The translations under genes were made by a program, and so were the position numbers. Shown here piece by piece: positions 13,973-15,223 of a DNA stretch of 15,223 bases. Origin of the DNA: an uncultured Aquabacterium sp. (GTDB lineage: Bacteria; Pseudomonadota; Gammaproteobacteria; Burkholderiales; Burkholderiaceae_C). Numbering within the stretch: position 1 is the stretch's first letter; each line of letters opens with the position of its first letter. The stretch lies in NCBI GenBank assembly GCA_937923225.1, contig CALAKR010000465.1, positions 1 through 15,223 on the forward strand, in the 5' to 3' direction. The notes under the pieces are model-generated. The model ran no database searches. It was not told the origin of the DNA and saw nothing but the letters and a program-made list of their open reading frames with translations.

Positions 13973-14772
13973 CGCCTCCTGATCGATCCCCACACACGCA
14001 TACGGCCAGGGCTGCCCGCCATGAGCCCGACGATGACGACGACAGCTTCGACACCCGGCTCATCTGGGCGGGCCTGTTCCTGAGCCTGGCGCTGTTCGCC
14101 AAGGTGCCCACCATCGACCTGATCTTCTCGCAGCGCTACTACACGCCCGAGGCCGGCTTCTTCCAGGCCAACAACCCGCTGGTGCAGGCCCTCTACCAGT
14201 ACACGCCCATGGTGGGCAACACCCTGCTGGTGCTCAGCGCCCTGCTGGCCGTGGGCGCCCCCTGGCTGGCCATGCTGGCCCGCCGACAAGGCCGGGACAA
14301 CACCGCGACGCAGCTCACAGGCCTGTGGCGCCGCACCGCCATCGGCGTGCTCCTGATGGCCACGCTCAGTTCGGGCCTGATCGTGGAGCTGGGCCTGAAG
14401 AACCTCATGGGCCGCCCTCGCCCCGTCCAGACCATCGAATTCGGCGGCGACCAGCCCTTTCACGGCGCCTTCCAGCGCGGCGACAACCCTGGCAGCCACC
14501 GCAGCTTCGTCAGCGGCCACGCCGCGGCCGGCTTCAGCCTGATCGCCCTGGGGCTGTTCGCCGGGCGCACCTGGCGCCGACGCTGGACGCTGATCGGCCT
14601 GACCGCTGGCGCCCTGGTGGGCCTGGGCCGCATCATGCAGGGTGGCCACTACCTCAGCGACGTGGTGTTTTCTTTCTACGCCGTCTGGTTGTCCTGCGAA
14701 CTGGTAGCCTTCGGCATGCGGCGTTGGGATCAGCGCCGACAAGCCCCACCCCGCGCCCCCACCGCGCCCTGA
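13969..14772 (+). CDS. PAP2-family membrane lipid phosphatase
   Basis: The 267-residue inner-membrane protein has the complete acid phosphatase motifs of the PAP2 superfamily: K144-x6-R151-P152, S182-G-H184 within [12 protein letters not shown], and R221-x5-H227-x3-D231 within [14 protein letters not shown]. The active site is expected to face the periplasm. Family members dephosphorylate undecaprenyl pyrophosphate, phosphatidylglycerol phosphate or lipid A (LpxE); the substrate here is not shown. Membrane segments lie at about 31-46, 85-104, 123-142, 186-199, 206-220 and 232-250. A run of five aspartates (21-25) precedes the first. The TTG start at 13969 overlaps the TGA of the ArnT-like gene by four bases (TTGA), indicating translational coupling and a shared pathway. 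Confidence 0.9.
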   Translation: MTPPDRSPHTHTARAARHEPDDDDDSFDTRLIWAGLFLSLALFAKVPTIDLIFSQRYYTPEAGFFQANNPLVQALYQYTPMVGNTLLVLSALLAVGAPWLAMLARRQGRDNTATQLTGLWRRTAIGVLLMATLSSGLIVELGLKNLMGRPRPVQTIEFGGDQPFHGAFQRGDNPGSHRSFVSGHAAAGFSLIALGLFAGRTWRRRWTLIGLTAGALVGLGRIMQGGHYLSDVVFSFYAVWLSCELVAFGMRRWDQRRQAPPRAPTAP

Positions 14773-14789
14773 CGCCCCCGTTCCGTCCT

Positions 14790-15223
14790 ATGTCTTCCGC
14801 CGAGTCCGTTCTCTTCGACTACACACGCCAGGATGCCTCTGGCGTCAGTTGCACCGCCCACGCCTGGGCCAAGGTGCCCCCCGCCCTGCCCGCCGACGAA
14901 AAAGCCGCGGTAAAGGCCCGCATCAAGGAGCTGCTGGTCTCGCAGAACGCCGTGCTGGTGGCCCACTACTACGTCGATGGCGATCTGCAGGACCTGGCCC
15001 TGGAAACCGGTGGCTGCGTGTCCGACTCGCTGGAAATGGCCCGATTCGGCCGCGACCACGCCGCCCAGACCCTGATCGTGGCCGGCGTGAAGTTCATGGG
15101 CGAATCGGCCAAGATCCTCAGCCCCGAAAAGCGCGTGCTGATGCCGACGCTGGAAGCCACCTGCTCGCTCGACGTGGGCTGCCCGGTGGACGAGTTCAGC
15201 GCCTTCTGCGATCAGCACCCGGA
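14790..15223 (+). CDS. nadA: Quinolinate synthase NadA, N-terminal part (cut by window end)
   Basis: NadA condenses iminoaspartate with dihydroxyacetone phosphate to quinolinate in NAD synthesis, using a [4Fe-4S] cluster. The first 144 residues are present: [18 protein letters not shown] at 59-75, then [20 protein letters not shown], then [14 protein letters not shown] at 118-131. C125 corresponds to the first cluster ligand (C113 in E. coli); the other two ligands lie beyond the window. The ATG at 14790 is the first in frame and precedes a typical N-terminal extension; no strong Shine-Dalgarno is visible. The gene follows the PAP2 gene by 17 bases in the same direction and may be co-transcribed with the envelope genes. 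nadC and nadB often lie next to nadA but are outside this window. Confidence 0.95.
   Translation, partial: MSSAESVLFDYTRQDASGVSCTAHAWAKVPPALPADEKAAVKARIKELLVSQNAVLVAHYYVDGDLQDLALETGGCVSDSLEMARFGRDHAAQTLIVAGVKFMGESAKILSPEKRVLMPTLEATCSLDVGCPVDEFSAFCDQHP

Noticed and set aside
12119..13993. 624-codon minus-strand frame across the ArnT-like gene
   Set aside because: It is Gln/His/Gly-rich antisense shadow without motifs; the plus strand has a clear PMT_2 protein.
1..15223. Search for tRNA, rRNA, transposase, integrase, phage or toxin-antitoxin genes
   Set aside because: No sequence with these features was recognised by eye on either strand. A tRNAscan or profile search could still find something short that I missed.

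Overview
The window is GC-rich DNA (roughly two thirds G+C by eye). It looks like a chromosomal segment of a betaproteobacterium of the order Burkholderiales, with a gene repertoire like the Rubrivivax/Leptothrix/Aquabacterium group. That placement rests on the Mfd N-terminus, the short SerB without an N-terminal ACT domain, the RraA type and the codon bias; it is inference, not a database result. I see no rRNA, tRNA, CRISPR array, insertion sequence or phage gene. No gene-free stretch exceeds 300 bases; the longest is about 170 bases (5476-5646) and holds a candidate small gene.

Left part (1-7195): the tail of an unidentified gene (1-141) is followed by mfd, the transcription-repair coupling factor, whose leader carries a 14-base palindrome and a strong hairpin. 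Convergent to mfd is a COG2509-type FAD-dependent oxidoreductase. It has no ribosome binding site of its own, but a 33-codon ORF with a near-consensus Shine-Dalgarno ends three bases before its start, in the same frame. Next on the minus strand is an overlapping pair, a TfoX/Sxy-family protein and a three-histidine-box membrane hydroxylase (sterol desaturase superfamily).

Middle (7196-9925): serB (phosphoserine phosphatase) diverges from tfoX. It converges on an alpha-oxoamine-synthase-type PLP enzyme of unknown substrate, and behind that lies rraA, which here retains the HMG-aldolase signature residues.

Right part (10049-15223): a tightly packed plus-strand run of five genes. It comprises a UPF0104/LPG-synthase-TM (flippase-like) membrane protein, a GT2 polyprenyl-phosphate glycosyltransferase with two C-terminal membrane segments, an ArnT/PMT-type (GT39/GT83) glycosyltransferase, a PAP2 lipid phosphatase, and the start of nadA (quinolinate synthase), cut by the window end. 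The first four have the parts expected of a pathway that charges a lipid carrier with a sugar, moves it across the inner membrane, transfers it to a periplasmic acceptor such as lipid A, and recycles or trims lipid phosphates. This is the best candidate for an undescribed system here. Its ArnT-like member carries a three-unit 36-base tandem repeat encoding a Ser/Gln-rich insert.

Most other long open frames are antisense or frame-shifted shadows caused by the high GC and third-position bias; they were not annotated.
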